A stretch of 64,000 nt of DNA from assembly GCA_963699015.1 (NCBI GenBank), contig CAVOSX010000008.1:930001-994000 (forward strand). The letters are read 5' to 3'. Below, piece after piece: positions 43,301-53,653 of this stretch (position 1 is its first letter; the number at the start of each line of letters is the position of its first letter). Both the position numbers and the translations under genes were made by a program. This DNA comes from PALSA-505 sp963699015 (GTDB taxonomy: Bacteria > Actinomycetota > Actinomycetes > Streptosporangiales > Streptosporangiaceae). The notes below the pieces were generated by a model. That model saw only the letters and a program-made list of their open reading frames with translations. It did not search any database and had not been told where the DNA came from.

Positions 43301-44494
43301 GTGGCCCGTCGCCTTTTTACGTCCGAGTCAGTCACTGAGGGTCATCCCGACAAGATGGCTGACCAGATCAGTGATGCACTCCTCGATGCGATGATCAAGG
43401 ACGACCCGCGCAGCCGGGTTGCCGTGGAAACCCTGATCACTACCGGCCAGGTCCACGTCGCGGGTGAGGTCACGACCGAGACCTACGTAGACATCGCGGG
43501 GATCATCAGGGAGAAGATCCTGGAGATCGGCTACGACTCATCCACCAAGGGCTATGACGGGGCATCGTGCGGCGTGTCCGTCTCCATCGGGTCGCAGTCA
43601 CCCGACATCGCCCAGGGCATCTCCGATGGTTACGAGTACCGCGAAGGTGAAGGCGCGGACGAGCTCGACCGGCAGGGCGCGGGCGACCAGGGCATGATGT
43701 TCGGCTTTGCCTGCCGCGAGACGCCCGAGCTGATGCCGCTGCCCATCATGCTCGCGCACCGGCTGGCCCGGCTGCTCACCGTCGTCCGGCGCAGCGGCGC
43801 CGTGCCGTACCTGCGCCCGGACGGCAAGACACAGGTCACGATCGAATATGCCGGGGACGTACCGGTACGGCTGGACACCGTGGTCGTTTCCGCGCAGCAC
43901 GCACCCGACATCGACCTGGAGGAGCTTCTCGCCCCGGACGTGCGCGAGCACGTGGTCGAGCCCGTGATCAGCGGCCTTGACATCGACACGACCAACTACC
44001 GGCTGCTGGTGAACCCCACCGGGCGGTTCGAGGTCGGCGGCCCGATGGGCGATGCCGGCCTGACCGGCCGCAAGATCATCATCGACACCTACGGCGGGAT
44101 GGCCAGGCACGGCGGCGGCGCGTTCTCGGGCAAGGACCCATCCAAGGTCAACCGCAGCGCGGCTTACGCGATGCGCTGGGTGGCCAAGAACATCGTGGCG
44201 GCCGGCCTGGCCGATCGCTGCGAGACGCAGGTCGCCTACGCGATCGGCAAGGCCAAGCCGGTCGGGCTGTTCGTGGAGTGCTTCGGGACCGAGCGGGTTG
44301 CCGTCGAGCGCATCCAGGACGCCGTGCTGAGCGTGTTTGACCTGCGCCCGGCGGCCATCACCGCAGACCTCGACCTGCTCCGCGCGATCTACTCGCAGAC
44401 CGCCGCTTACGGCCACTTCGGCCGCGAGGAGCCCGACTTCTCCTGGGAGCGCACCGACCGCGTTGACGCGCTGCGCGCGGCCGCGGGTCTCTGA
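43301..44494 (+). CDS. metK: S-adenosylmethionine synthetase
   Basis: 397 residues; GTG 43301 after GGGGGAAGGAAG. Motifs FTSESVTEGHPDKMADQISD, GAGDQGMMFGFA, the P-loop-like GGGAFSGKDPSKVNRSAAY and DLRPAAI. It makes SAM from methionine and ATP; thematically linked to metF. The 73-bp upstream gap has a TACACT-like -10 but is too short for a SAM riboswitch. Confidence 0.97.
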   Translation: MARRLFTSESVTEGHPDKMADQISDALLDAMIKDDPRSRVAVETLITTGQVHVAGEVTTETYVDIAGIIREKILEIGYDSSTKGYDGASCGVSVSIGSQSPDIAQGISDGYEYREGEGADELDRQGAGDQGMMFGFACRETPELMPLPIMLAHRLARLLTVVRRSGAVPYLRPDGKTQVTIEYAGDVPVRLDTVVVSAQHAPDIDLEELLAPDVREHVVEPVISGLDIDTTNYRLLVNPTGRFEVGGPMGDAGLTGRKIIIDTYGGMARHGGGAFSGKDPSKVNRSAAYAMRWVAKNIVAAGLADRCETQVAYAIGKAKPVGLFVECFGTERVAVERIQDAVLSVFDLRPAAITADLDLLRAIYSQTAAYGHFGREEPDFSWERTDRVDALRAAAGL

Positions 44495-44679
44495 CTCCCG
44501 AGCAATGCCATCCGGCAACGCCGAGCACTCATCGCGCTATAACGACGCTCAAGCTCCGCGCTACCGGGACTGCGGTCTGGATCGTCCCTATCTATCTGAC
44601 CGTGGCTTATCGGGCCTGACACTGCCCGCGGGGCCCCGGCGGTCGAGAAGCAGGGCGGCGGCTCTGGTAGGACGGACAC

Positions 44680-46878
44680 GTGCCGGAACCGACGGAACGT
44701 GCTACAGCGCGGCGGACGGCCCGGCCCGCGAACAGGTCGCGCCCTTCCGCCCCCAGCCAGCAGGCCGCCGGTACGCAGGCCGCCGGCACCCAGGCAGCGC
44801 GTGCCCGTGCCCGGACGACCGGCACCAGGCGCTCCCCTCCCGTCACTCTTCCGGCCGAGCGACTGCCGGTGGCCCGGGTCGCGGTCGACGTTTCCCTCGC
44901 GCACCTGGACCGGCCCTTCGACTACCTGGTGCCGGAACGGCTGGCTGAGATCGCCCGGCCAGGATGCCGGGTCCGGGTCCGCTTCGCCGGCAAACTCACC
45001 GGCGGGTACCTGCTCGGCAGGGAAGCGACCAGCGAGCACGCCGGGCGGCTCGCCTACCTCGAGCGAGTGATCTCGCCGGAGCCGGTCCTCACGCCGGAGA
45101 TCGCGAGCCTGGCCCGCGAGGTCGCCGACCGGTACGCGGGCACGCTCGCCGACGTCCTGCGCCTGGCCGTACCTCCCCGCCACGCCGCGGCCGAAGCCGC
45201 GCAGGCGCCGGCCGAGCCGGCCCGCGAGCCCCGCCCGGCCGCAGTCCCGCCCGGTGGCCCGGCCGCCCCGGCCGCGCGCTCCGCCCCGGTTTCGCGCCCG
45301 GCTCCTGGCCCGTGGGCGCGCTACCCGGCGGGGGAGGCGTTCCTGGCCGCAGTGGCTGACGGCCGGGCGCCGCGCGCGGCCTGGTCGGCCCTGCCAGGCC
45401 CGCACTGGGCCGATGAGATCGCCCGCGCCGCCGCCACCGCCGCCTCGGCAGGCCGCGGCGTCCTGATGGTCGTACCCGACGCCAGGGACCTTGACCGGCT
45501 GGACGGGGCGCTCACCGCACTGCTGGGCCAGGGTCGGCACGTCTGCCTGGCGGCCGGGCTCGGCCCGGCCGAACGCTACCGCCGCTGGCTGTCCGTGCTG
45601 CGCGGCGAGGTGCGGATCGTGGCCGGCCTGCGGGCGGCCATGTTCGCGCCGGTCTGCGACCTGGGCCTCGTCGTGATCTGGGACGACGGCGACGACTTGC
45701 ACTCCGAACCGCGCGCGCCGTATCCGCACGCACGAGAGGTGCTCGCCCTGCGCGCGCACCGCCAGCAAGCTGCGGCGCTGATCGGCGGGTTCGCCAGGAC
45801 CGCGGAGACGACGCAGCTGGTCCAGGCCGGCTGGGCGCACCCGATCGTCGCCGGCCGGCCCGCCGTGCGCGCGCTCGCACCGCTGATCCGCGGCACGGGC
45901 GATGAGGCCGAGCGGGCCAGGGACGAGGCCGCGGCGGCCGCCCGGCTGCCCAGCCTGGCCCTGCGCACAGCCAGGGAAGCGCTCGACCGCGGCCCGGTGC
46001 TCGTGCAGGTGCCACGGCGCGGCTACCTCGCCGCCGTGGCTTGCGGGCGCTGCCGCCAGCAGGCCCGGTGCGCGGTGTGCGGCGGGCCGCTGGCGCTGGG
46101 GGCCGCGGACGCGCCGCCCCAGTGTGCCTGGTGCGGAGCCCTGGCCGCGGCGTGGCGGTGCCCGCAGTGCGGGCACGCCGGCCTGCGGTCGATCGTCACC
46201 GGCGCGGCGCGGACCGCTGAGGAACTGGGCCGCGCCTTCCCCTCGGTCCCGGTGCGCACCTCGCGCGGCCAGGCCGTGATCGCGTCGGTGCCCGCGGGCC
46301 CGGCCCTGGTGGTGGCCACCCCCGGCGCCGAGCCGGCCGCCCGCGGCGGGTATGCGGCCGCCCTGCTGCTCGACGGCTGGATCCTGGCCGGCCGGGTCAC
46401 CCTGCGGGCGGCCGAGGAAGCCCTGCGGCGGTGGCTGAACGCGGCGGCGCTGGTCCGGCCGGCCGCCGAGGGCGGGCGCGTGGTCGCCGTCGCCGACTCC
46501 TCGCTGCCGGCCGTGCAAGCCCTGATCCGCTGGGATCCCGTCGTGCATTCCGAACGGGAGGTGGCTGAACGCGAGCACTTGAGGTTCCCCCCGTCGGTCA
46601 GGATGGGCGCGGCCCTCGGATCACCGGCGGGGGTCGCCGAACTGATCGAGGCCGCGCAGCTGCCGCCCGGTGCCGACGTCCTGGGTCCCGTTCCCGCCGC
46701 GCCAGGGACGTCGGGCACCGGCGATGCTGAAGACGGGCAGGTACGGGTGTTTTTCCGGGTTCCGCGGACGTGCGGAGCCGACCTGGCCGGCGCCCTGCAG
46801 GCCGCTCAGGCGGTGCGCAGCGCGCGCAAAGCCACCGGGGCGGTTCGAGTCCATATGGACCCTGTTGACCTTATTTAG
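44680..46878 (+). CDS. priA: Probable replication restart protein PriA (non-helicase actinobacterial form)
   Basis: 732 residues. An N-terminal low-complexity, basic ~55-residue stretch precedes the 3'-DNA-binding domain (VAVDVSLAHLDRPFDYLVP ... GCRVRVRFAGKLTGGYLLG). The zinc-binding cysteines CGRCRQQARCAVC ... CAWC ... CPQC are intact. However, Walker A (GxGKT) is absent and the DEEH box is replaced by WDDGDD, so it cannot act as an ATPase. This degeneracy is known for actinobacterial PriA. It probably still organises fork restart. Confidence 0.88.
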   Translation: MPEPTERATARRTARPANRSRPSAPSQQAAGTQAAGTQAARARARTTGTRRSPPVTLPAERLPVARVAVDVSLAHLDRPFDYLVPERLAEIARPGCRVRVRFAGKLTGGYLLGREATSEHAGRLAYLERVISPEPVLTPEIASLAREVADRYAGTLADVLRLAVPPRHAAAEAAQAPAEPAREPRPAAVPPGGPAAPAARSAPVSRPAPGPWARYPAGEAFLAAVADGRAPRAAWSALPGPHWADEIARAAATAASAGRGVLMVVPDARDLDRLDGALTALLGQGRHVCLAAGLGPAERYRRWLSVLRGEVRIVAGLRAAMFAPVCDLGLVVIWDDGDDLHSEPRAPYPHAREVLALRAHRQQAAALIGGFARTAETTQLVQAGWAHPIVAGRPAVRALAPLIRGTGDEAERARDEAAAAARLPSLALRTAREALDRGPVLVQVPRRGYLAAVACGRCRQQARCAVCGGPLALGAADAPPQCAWCGALAAAWRCPQCGHAGLRSIVTGAARTAEELGRAFPSVPVRTSRGQAVIASVPAGPALVVATPGAEPAARGGYAAALLLDGWILAGRVTLRAAEEALRRWLNAAALVRPAAEGGRVVAVADSSLPAVQALIRWDPVVHSEREVAEREHLRFPPSVRMGAALGSPAGVAELIEAAQLPPGADVLGPVPAAPGTSGTGDAEDGQVRVFFRVPRTCGADLAGALQAAQAVRSARKATGAVRVHMDPVDLI

Positions 46879-46926
46879 GGGTCGCTGCTTGACCGCTTCA
46901 CGCCGTGGACACCGTATGGTGCATGG

Positions 46927-48177
46927 GTGGCTATCTCCCCGAGGACCGCTCACGGCTCCCTGCGCCCGCCCGCGGTGCGGATCGCGCCCAGGGACGAGCT
47001 CGCGGCGGCAGCCCGGGTGGCGCCGCTGTTGCGCGCCGCGCGTGACCTGGCCCAGTGGGCCGTCATGCGGCGCGGCTCCGGCCTTACCGCGCGGGACGTC
47101 GCGTCGGCGGCGAAGGACCTCGACCTGACTCGGGAGGAGCTGGAGACGGCCTGGCAGGTGGCCGAAGGCGCCCGTCTGCTCGACCGCGCCGGACAGGGCC
47201 AGGGCGCGGACGTCCTGGCCGCGGGGGACCCGGACGCGGTGCTCGCCCTGTGGGATGACGCGCTGGGCGTGACGCTGCGCAGCGCGGAGCTTGAGGGCCT
47301 GGTCACGGCGCTCTACACCGTCGGCGGCCCGGTCCGGATCGACGCGCTGTTCGAGGCGTACGAGACCGCGCGCGGGCAGGCTTCGCCCGGCGACTCCGTT
47401 CCGCGGGTGCTCGCCGCTGCGCCGGGAACCGACGGCGGGCCGCCCTACGTCGGGGAACTCTCCGCGGCCCTGGAGACGCTGGCCGACCTCGGCGTGGTCG
47501 ATCTCGGCAGCGACGAGGAGGCCGGGGTGCTCACCGTGGTGCTGTCCCGGCTGGGCACCTGGGGAGTGCACGGACGGCTGCGCGACCGGGGCTGGCAGCT
47601 TCCGGTGGTCGGCAAGCTCGCTCAGGACCGCGCGGCGGTGCTGCTGGCCGCGCTCGGCGATTACGACGCGGAGGAAGGCGAGGCCGAGATCGCCGCCTGG
47701 CTGGCTCAGCGCGGGCCTACAGAGGCTGCCGCCGAGCTGATGGAGGCGGCCAGCGCGGGCTCGCCAGGGCTTCGCGGTGCCGCCTTCGCCGTGCTCGACC
47801 GGGTGGGCGACGAGGCCATCCCCGCGGTGCGGGAAGCGCTGGCCGATCCGGTGCTCCGGCCGCACGCCGCGGTATGGCTGCGCGATCACCAGGAACCGGC
47901 CGAGCTGGCCCGGGGAGACCAGGAATGGCTCCTCGTGGATCTCGGCGCGGGCCTGCTGGAGGAGGCGCAGCCGGCGGACGTGGTCGCCGAGCTGCTTCCC
48001 GACCTGCCGTCGGCCGGCCAGGCCATCCTCGTGGCCGGCCTGTGGCAGGTCGCCCACCCGGGCCTGATCGGGCTACTCACCGCGCTGGGCGATCACCATC
48101 ATGATCCCGCGGTGGCCAAGGCCGCGCGCAAGGCGGCGTTCAAGGCACGCTCGCGGGCAGCGACGGCCATAGACTGA
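46927..48177 (+). CDS. Conserved hypothetical protein with HEAT-like repeats
   Basis: 416 residues, function unknown. The N-terminal half is helical with a possible winged-helix-like region (LTARDVASAAKDLDLTREEL). From ~240 the protein has Ala/Leu-rich alpha pairs like HEAT/Armadillo repeats (AAFAVLDRVGDEAIPAVREALADPVLRPHAAVWLRD, each ~35 residues). Probably cytosolic scaffold or regulator. TATGGT lies 6 nt before GTG 46927 without a Shine-Dalgarno, so it looks leaderless. Sits between priA and def. Confidence 0.75.
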   Translation: MAISPRTAHGSLRPPAVRIAPRDELAAAARVAPLLRAARDLAQWAVMRRGSGLTARDVASAAKDLDLTREELETAWQVAEGARLLDRAGQGQGADVLAAGDPDAVLALWDDALGVTLRSAELEGLVTALYTVGGPVRIDALFEAYETARGQASPGDSVPRVLAAAPGTDGGPPYVGELSAALETLADLGVVDLGSDEEAGVLTVVLSRLGTWGVHGRLRDRGWQLPVVGKLAQDRAAVLLAALGDYDAEEGEAEIAAWLAQRGPTEAAAELMEAASAGSPGLRGAAFAVLDRVGDEAIPAVREALADPVLRPHAAVWLRDHQEPAELARGDQEWLLVDLGAGLLEEAQPADVVAELLPDLPSAGQAILVAGLWQVAHPGLIGLLTALGDHHHDPAVAKAARKAAFKARSRAATAID

Positions 48178-48247
48178 ACATCCACCGGCCGCAGACGAGT
48201 GATGCTGCGCCGATCATTACCGTGTTGCGTGTTTCGGAGGACCCCTG

Positions 48248-48793
48248 GTGAGCGTTAGGCCGATCCGCCTCTTCGGCGACCCCGTGCTGCGCACCCCCGC
48301 TGAGCCGGTGCACGACTTCGATGCCGAGCTTCGCAGGCTCGTCCAGGACCTCACCGACACGATGATGGAAGCGCCGGGGCTTGGCCTGGCCGCCCCCCAG
48401 ATCGGCGTCGGCCTGCGGGTGTTCACCTACTACGTGGACGATGAGCTGGGGCACCTGATCAACCCGTCGCTGCAGCTGTCCGAGCAGGAGGAGATCGACG
48501 ATGAGGGCTGCCTGTCCTTCCCCGGTCTCGCCTTCCCCACCAGGCGGTCGTCCCGGGTGGTCGCCGCGGGCTTCGACATGCACGGTGAGCCGGTCACCCT
48601 GGAGGGCGCGCACCAGATGGCCCGCTGCGTGCAGCATGAGACCGACCACCTAGACGGAGTCCTGTTCATCGACCGGCTCGATCCCGACCAGCGCAAGCTG
48701 GCGATGAAGGAGATCCGTGCGGCCGACTGGTGGGGTGAATCGCTCCAGCAGGTGAAGGTGTCGCCGCACCTGACCCACGGCGAGGCCTACTAG
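48248..48793 (+). CDS. def: Peptide deformylase
   Basis: 181 residues; GTG 48248 after GGAGGA. All three motifs present: GLGLAAPQIG, EGCLSFPG (Cys metal ligand) and QHETDHLDG (HExxH metal ligands and Glu catalyst). It removes the formyl group from nascent proteins. Next to fmt, which adds it. The C-terminal ~25-residue extension is common in actinobacteria. Confidence 0.96.
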   Translation: MSVRPIRLFGDPVLRTPAEPVHDFDAELRRLVQDLTDTMMEAPGLGLAAPQIGVGLRVFTYYVDDELGHLINPSLQLSEQEEIDDEGCLSFPGLAFPTRRSSRVVAAGFDMHGEPVTLEGAHQMARCVQHETDHLDGVLFIDRLDPDQRKLAMKEIRAADWWGESLQQVKVSPHLTHGEAY

Positions 48794-48813
48794 CACCGGG
48801 ACCGGGGTAGCTC

Positions 48814-49800
48814 ATGCGCGTTGTGTTTGCGGGTACTCCGCGCGCCGCCGTGCCCTCGCTGGAGGCGATACTGCGGTCCCGGCACGAGGTGGCCGCCGTG
48901 ATCACGCGTCCGGACGCCCTGGCCGGCCGCGGCCGCAGGCCCGCCGTCAGCCCGGTGGCCGAGCGTGCCGCCGAGGCCGGCCTTGAGCTGCTCAAGCCGG
49001 TGCGCCCGCGCGATCCAGAGTTCCTGGACCGGCTGCGCGCGATCGCACCCGATTGCTGCCCGGTCACCGCCTACGGCGCCCTGCTGCCGCAGCAAGCGCT
49101 CGACATCCCGGCCCGCGGCTGGGTCAACCTGCACTTCTCCCTGCTGCCTGCCTGGCGCGGCGCGGCGCCGGTGCAGCACGCGGTGCTGCACGGCGATGAC
49201 ATCACCGGCGCGACCACCTTCCGCATCGTGAAGGAACTCGACGCCGGGCCCGTGTTCGGCGTGGTCACCGAGCCGATCCGGCCGGACGACACCGCGGGCG
49301 ACCTGCTGGACAGGATCGCCGTGTCCGGGGCCGGGCTGCTGGTCGCCACCCTGGACGGGATCGAGTCGGGCGAGCTGCGCGAGCAGCCTCAGCCTTCGGA
49401 CGGAGTCAGCCTCGCGCCCAAGATCGGCGTGGCAGACGCGCGGGTGGACTGGGCCCTCCCGGCGGTCGCGATCGGCCGGCTGGTCCGCGCCTGCACGCCC
49501 GCCCCCGGAGCGTGGACGGAGCTCGACGGCGCCAGGCTGAAGCTGGGCCCGGTGATCGAGCTCAGCCGGTCCGCGGATCCCGGCACCGGACCCGGCGCGC
49601 CCAGGCTCGGCCCGGGGGAGCTGCGCGCGGACCGGGCCGGCGTGCTGGCCGGCACCGGCACCGGCCCGGTCAGGCTGGGCGAGGTACAGCCCGCGGGCAA
49701 GCGGCGGATGACCGCAGGCGAGTGGTCCCGCGGGCTGCACCTTGACGCCGGCGAGCCGGTCCGGCTGGGTCAGGGGTGCCCGGGCCGTGGACCGGGCTGA
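48814..49800 (+). CDS. fmt: Methionyl-tRNA formyltransferase
   Basis: 328 residues; ATG 48814. Formyl-THF binding and catalysis region: VFAGTPRAAVPSLEAIL, PVTAYGALLPQQALDIP, NLHFSLLPAWRGAAPVQHA with the catalytic His, and the SLLPxxRG signature. The C-terminal OB-like tRNA-binding domain has ACTPAPGAWTEL. It formylates initiator Met-tRNA. Overlaps rsmB at its 3' end. Confidence 0.95.
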   Translation: MRVVFAGTPRAAVPSLEAILRSRHEVAAVITRPDALAGRGRRPAVSPVAERAAEAGLELLKPVRPRDPEFLDRLRAIAPDCCPVTAYGALLPQQALDIPARGWVNLHFSLLPAWRGAAPVQHAVLHGDDITGATTFRIVKELDAGPVFGVVTEPIRPDDTAGDLLDRIAVSGAGLLVATLDGIESGELREQPQPSDGVSLAPKIGVADARVDWALPAVAIGRLVRACTPAPGAWTELDGARLKLGPVIELSRSADPGTGPGAPRLGPGELRADRAGVLAGTGTGPVRLGEVQPAGKRRMTAGEWSRGLHLDAGEPVRLGQGCPGRGPG

Positions 49801-51295
49801 GATGGCAGGCCAGGCCACCCGCCGCGGCGGGAATGCCGCGGCCCGGCCGCGGCGCGCTCCCCGCGCCGACCCGGTCCGGCGGGCCGTCTGCGACGTGCTG
49901 CTCGCCGTGGCCACCCGCGGCGCCTACGCGAACCTGCTGCTGCCCTCGGTGCTCCGCGACCGGCAGCTGACCGGCCGGGACGCCGCGCTGGCCACCGAGC
50001 TGTGCTACGGCACGCTGCGCGGCCAGGGCGGCTACGACGCGATACTCAACGCGTGCAGCGACCGCCGGGTGGACAGGATGGACCCGCCGGTCCGCGAGGT
50101 GCTCAGGCTGGGCGTGCACCAGCTGCTCAGCACCAGGATCGCCGCGCATGCCGCCGTGACGACCTCGGTGGACCTGGCCAAGGACGTGGCCGGCCCGCGG
50201 ACCGCCGGCTTCGTGAACGCGGTGCTGCGCCGGGTGTCCACCCGGGACCTCGAGGCCTGGATGACGGCGGTGGCGCCGGACCGCCGCGCCGACCCGGCCG
50301 GGTACCTGGCGGTCAGGCACAGCTACCCCGGCTGGATCGTCGGCGCGTTCCGCGAGGCCCTCGCGGATGAGCCGCAGGAAGCCCCGCAGCTGCCCCGCAC
50401 CGATACGGAGGAGGAGTCGGCGCGCGCCGGGACGCAGACGGCGCTGGCTGAGACCGAGGCGGCGCTGGCCGCCGGGAACGTGGCGCCGCGAGTGACCCTG
50501 TGTGCGCTTCCCGGCCGGTGCGAGCCCGGCGAGCTGGCCGGCCCGGCCGGATGCGAGCCCGCCCGCTGGTCCCCGTTCGGTGTCTACCTGGGGCAGGGCG
50601 ACCCGGCGTCGATCCGCGCGGTGCGCGAGCGCCGGGCCACCGTGCAGGACGAGGCCAGCCAGCTGGCGGCGCTCGCCCTCAGCCGGGCCGAGGTAACGGG
50701 CCAGGACCGGCTCTGGCTGGACATGTGCGCCGGGCCTGGCGGCAAGGCGAGCCTGCTGGCCGGGCTCGCCGCCGCGCGCGGTGCCCGGCTGGTCGCTTCC
50801 GACGTGCGAGAACACCGGGCCGGCCTGGCCGCGGCCACGCTGGCCGACGTGGAGTCCGCGGCCACCCTGGTGGCCGACGGAACGGCCCCGGCGTGGCGGC
50901 AGGCCGCGTTCGACCGGGTGATCGCCGACGTGCCGTGCAGCGGCCTGGGCTCGCTGCGCCGCCGGCCGGAGTCGCGCTGGCGCCGGTCCCCGCGGGAGCT
51001 GGCCGAGCTGGCCCGGCTGCAGCGCACGCTGCTCGGTGCCGCGCTCGATTCGGTCCGTCCGGGCGGCGTGGTCGGCTACGTCACCTGCTCGCCGCACGTG
51101 GCCGAGACCAGGGACGTCCTGGCCGCGGTGCTGGACAGCAGGCAGGACATCGGCCTGCTGGACGCTCCCGCGCTGCTGGCCGAGGTAGCCGGCCTGAGCT
51201 GCCCCGCCCCGTTCGGAAAATATGCACAGTTCTGGCCGCACCGGCACGGCACGGACGCGATCTTCCTGGCCGTGCTCCGGCGGCTACCTGGCTAG
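49787..51295 (+). CDS. rsmB: 16S rRNA (cytosine-5) methyltransferase RsmB/Fmu-type
   Basis: About 502 residues from GTG 49787 (ATG 49802 alternative). N-terminal NusB-like RNA-binding domain (VRRAVCDVLLAVATRGAYAN ... DRMDPPVREVLRLGVHQLL), then a Rossmann methyltransferase: DMCAGPGGKASLLAGL, DVPCSGLGSLRRRPE with one active-site Cys and VTCSPHVAET with the second. It methylates a cytosine in 16S rRNA. A ~50-residue acidic insertion (~205-250) separates the domains. Ends overlapping the convergent DUF2786 gene by 12 bp. Confidence 0.93.
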   Translation: MDRAEMAGQATRRGGNAAARPRRAPRADPVRRAVCDVLLAVATRGAYANLLLPSVLRDRQLTGRDAALATELCYGTLRGQGGYDAILNACSDRRVDRMDPPVREVLRLGVHQLLSTRIAAHAAVTTSVDLAKDVAGPRTAGFVNAVLRRVSTRDLEAWMTAVAPDRRADPAGYLAVRHSYPGWIVGAFREALADEPQEAPQLPRTDTEEESARAGTQTALAETEAALAAGNVAPRVTLCALPGRCEPGELAGPAGCEPARWSPFGVYLGQGDPASIRAVRERRATVQDEASQLAALALSRAEVTGQDRLWLDMCAGPGGKASLLAGLAAARGARLVASDVREHRAGLAAATLADVESAATLVADGTAPAWRQAAFDRVIADVPCSGLGSLRRRPESRWRRSPRELAELARLQRTLLGAALDSVRPGGVVGYVTCSPHVAETRDVLAAVLDSRQDIGLLDAPALLAEVAGLSCPAPFGKYAQFWPHRHGTDAIFLAVLRRLPG

Positions 51296-52015
51296 CGCGC
51301 GGCCGGCGCCCCGGACCCGGGCGGCACCGACGTCGGCCCGCTGGCCCTCGCTGTAGCCATCCCGGTAGCCGGTACCGGTGTAGGTCACCCGCATCCGGCG
51401 GGTGACCGGGTAGGCCTGCCGGCACTCGCGCTCTACCACGTGCTCCCGGCGTGCGAGGACCAGGGCGGTGCTCTGGCCGGTGGCCGGCTCGTGCCGCGCG
51501 GTCGCGGCCGCGCGCGCCTCTGCCTCGCGCACCCGCGTGACCACGGCCGAGGTGTAGCCGAGCAGCCAGCTGCGCCGGTAGGCCCGGACGCTGCGCGCGC
51601 CGGCCGGCACCTCGGCCACGGCCAGGCCGTGCGCCATCTGGATCAGCAGCGAGGTGTAGAGGATCTCGGCCCGCTCCAGGTCGGAAGCGTAGCCGAATAC
51701 GTGGATGCGGGTGCCGCCGCCACGCCCGGCGCGCGGCAGCTGGACGCACGCGCACCGGATCGCGGACGCCAGGCCGCCGAGCAGGTGCGCCTTCACGCCA
51801 GACCACGGATTGGCCACGTCGATGATGCGGTCGGCCGGCCGGTCGGTGTCCGGCCTGGCCGCCGCGAGCAGCGCCCGGTCGATCCCGTACCTGGCCATCA
51901 GCTCGGCCGCCTTGGCGGTGAGCGCCTCTGCCTCGGCAGGGGTAACGCCCTCGGCTTCTGCCTTGGCGAGCAGCTTGCGCACCCGCCCCAGCAGCGCGCC
52001 AGGGGTATCAGCCAT
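51284..52015 (-). CDS. DUF2786 domain-containing protein
   Basis: 243 residues from ATG 52015 with GGGAGG ~10 nt upstream. The DUF2786 helical N-terminus is clear (LLGRVRKLLAKAEAEGVTPAEAEALTAKAAELMARYGID). The middle (VFGYASDLERAEILYTSLLIQM, RSWLLGYTSAVVTRVREAEARA) is typical of family members. Function unknown; relatives are found in phages and chromosomes. Cytosolic. Confidence 0.85.
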   Translation of the reverse strand: MADTPGALLGRVRKLLAKAEAEGVTPAEAEALTAKAAELMARYGIDRALLAAARPDTDRPADRIIDVANPWSGVKAHLLGGLASAIRCACVQLPRAGRGGGTRIHVFGYASDLERAEILYTSLLIQMAHGLAVAEVPAGARSVRAYRRSWLLGYTSAVVTRVREAEARAAATARHEPATGQSTALVLARREHVVERECRQAYPVTRRMRVTYTGTGYRDGYSEGQRADVGAARVRGAGRALAR

Positions 52016-52141
52016 CACTCGCAGCCTCCCGGTCAACGACGTCGAATACAGTATCGGGACGCTACGCCGCCGGGCGGACAGTTTCCGATCCCGGCCGGTT
52101 CTGGCTGGCCGAGGCCTTCCGGCTCGCCTCGGGCGAGGACG

Positions 52142-53412
52142 CTACCGCCTGGGCACGAAGATCATGCCCTGCGGCTGCAGCGCGGGACCGCGCAGCGGCA
52201 CCCGGCTGATGCGGCCCGTCAGCGGATTGAGCGAGCCCACGTAGTTCGCCGGGAACATGGGCGGGGCCGGACAGGTGGCCGGAGCGCCGTTGGCGTCGCA
52301 GGGGGTGACGGCCTCGAACACGGTACCGGCGCGGAACCGCCCGGTGACGACGTCGACGGTGTTGTCGGCGTTGTCGGTCACGTACAACCGCCCTGACGTG
52401 GCGGTTGCCCACGCCGTGTCATCGACCGCCTGAGACAGCCTGAGCACGAACAGCCGCTGCGCGGCCGTGGCCGCCCGCCGGACGTAGATCTGCTCCTTGT
52501 CGCCCTGGCTGGTCACCATGAAGTCGCCGCGGAAGCGCAGGGCCGAGCGCGGCACGACTTCGTTGGAGTCCGGGTCGGTCAGCGCCAGCCGAACCCTGCG
52601 GCCGGCCTGGCCGAGGTTGGCCACGGTGGCCGGGGACTCGCCGAAGAACAGCGGGCGGACCCGGGCGATGCGGCTGGCCGGGTTGAAGGTCACCCGGTAA
52701 ACGGCCGGGTAGCCAGGCTGCGGCGCCGGCGCGCCGGTCGTCCCCGAGCCGAGGCGCTGATCAGGACCATGCCGCGGTATATCGAGATCGCGTCGGTGCC
52801 GCCTTTGCTCGGCAGCGGCACGTTATAGGAGAAGTGCCGGACGGCCCGCCCGAGCGGCGCGCCAGTGGCGATGGTGTAGACGCTGGAGTTCGCGTCCTCG
52901 TTGACCGTGGCGATCACCGAGTGCCGGGCCGGGTCGGCGGTCAGGCCGTCGCACTTGCCGCGGATGTCCCACTGCTGCACCGCCCTGCCGGAGGGGGTGA
53001 ACTCAACAACCGTGCTGTCGCGGTTGCCGTCCGCGGAGGGCTGGCCCTGCGGGCCGACGCCGTTCTGGAACGCGGTGAACAGGTTGCCGCCGAGCCTGGT
53101 GATGTCGTCAGGCAGGGTAAGCGGCTCTGACCGCTTCGCAGTGCCGCCCGCCGGGATGAACCTGTGCCGCAGCCGCGTGCCGGACAAGATCTGCGTCACG
53201 GTGAGGCGCTGCCCGGCGGCCGGGGCCCGGCCATGGACCGGATTCGCCATCGCCGTGCCCGTTCCCAGCACGCTCACGGCGGCCAGCAGTGCCGCGATCA
53301 TGGTTCCCGGGAGATACCCCGTGCGAGCGGGGCCATGTGCCCTCCTCAGACCTGGACGCCGGAGCGGCCGCCCGCGATTGCGGACGGCCACCCATGGATA
53401 TCCCGCGCGCAT
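52142..53412 (-). CDS. Secreted beta-propeller-like protein, apparent frameshift
   Basis: An N-terminal signal (TMIAALLAAVSVLGTGTAMA-NP) after a basic stretch is followed by repeats resembling a beta-propeller (LGGNLFTAFQNGVGPQG, STVVEFTPSGRAVQQWDIRGKCDGL, SGRLYVTDNADNTVDVVTG). No enzyme motif recognised. The frame breaks near 52744 in a C-run. The other frame resumes with a Pro/Gly/Ala-rich segment, then VYRVTFNPASRIARVRPLFF, to the stop at 52142. One missing base restores ~420 residues. The start at ATG 53412 (GGGGCGG upstream) is a choice among several. Confidence 0.65.
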
Positions 53413-53653
53413 GACGCCGCCCCGACGTGCGTCCGGCGGGGCGATGAACGAATGATCAAGCGAGAGCAAGGTCCGCCGCTGCTGCGGCCGGGCTAAGGCC
53501 GGGAGCCGGCGCTGGCCCCCGGGGACAGCCCGGCGACCAGGACACCGGGACCGGAATCCCGGCTTCGGCCTGGCCGGCTCATCGGCTGCGCTCCGGCTCG
53601 CCCGCGCGTGCGGCCGGCGAGATGTACGGCATCTTCCTGACCCGGGCCAGGGA

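Noticed and set aside
45400..45720. PriA loss of Walker A and DEEH motifs as a pseudogene
   Set aside because: Degeneration of the helicase motifs is a known, shared trait of actinobacterial PriA; the frame and zinc cysteines are intact.
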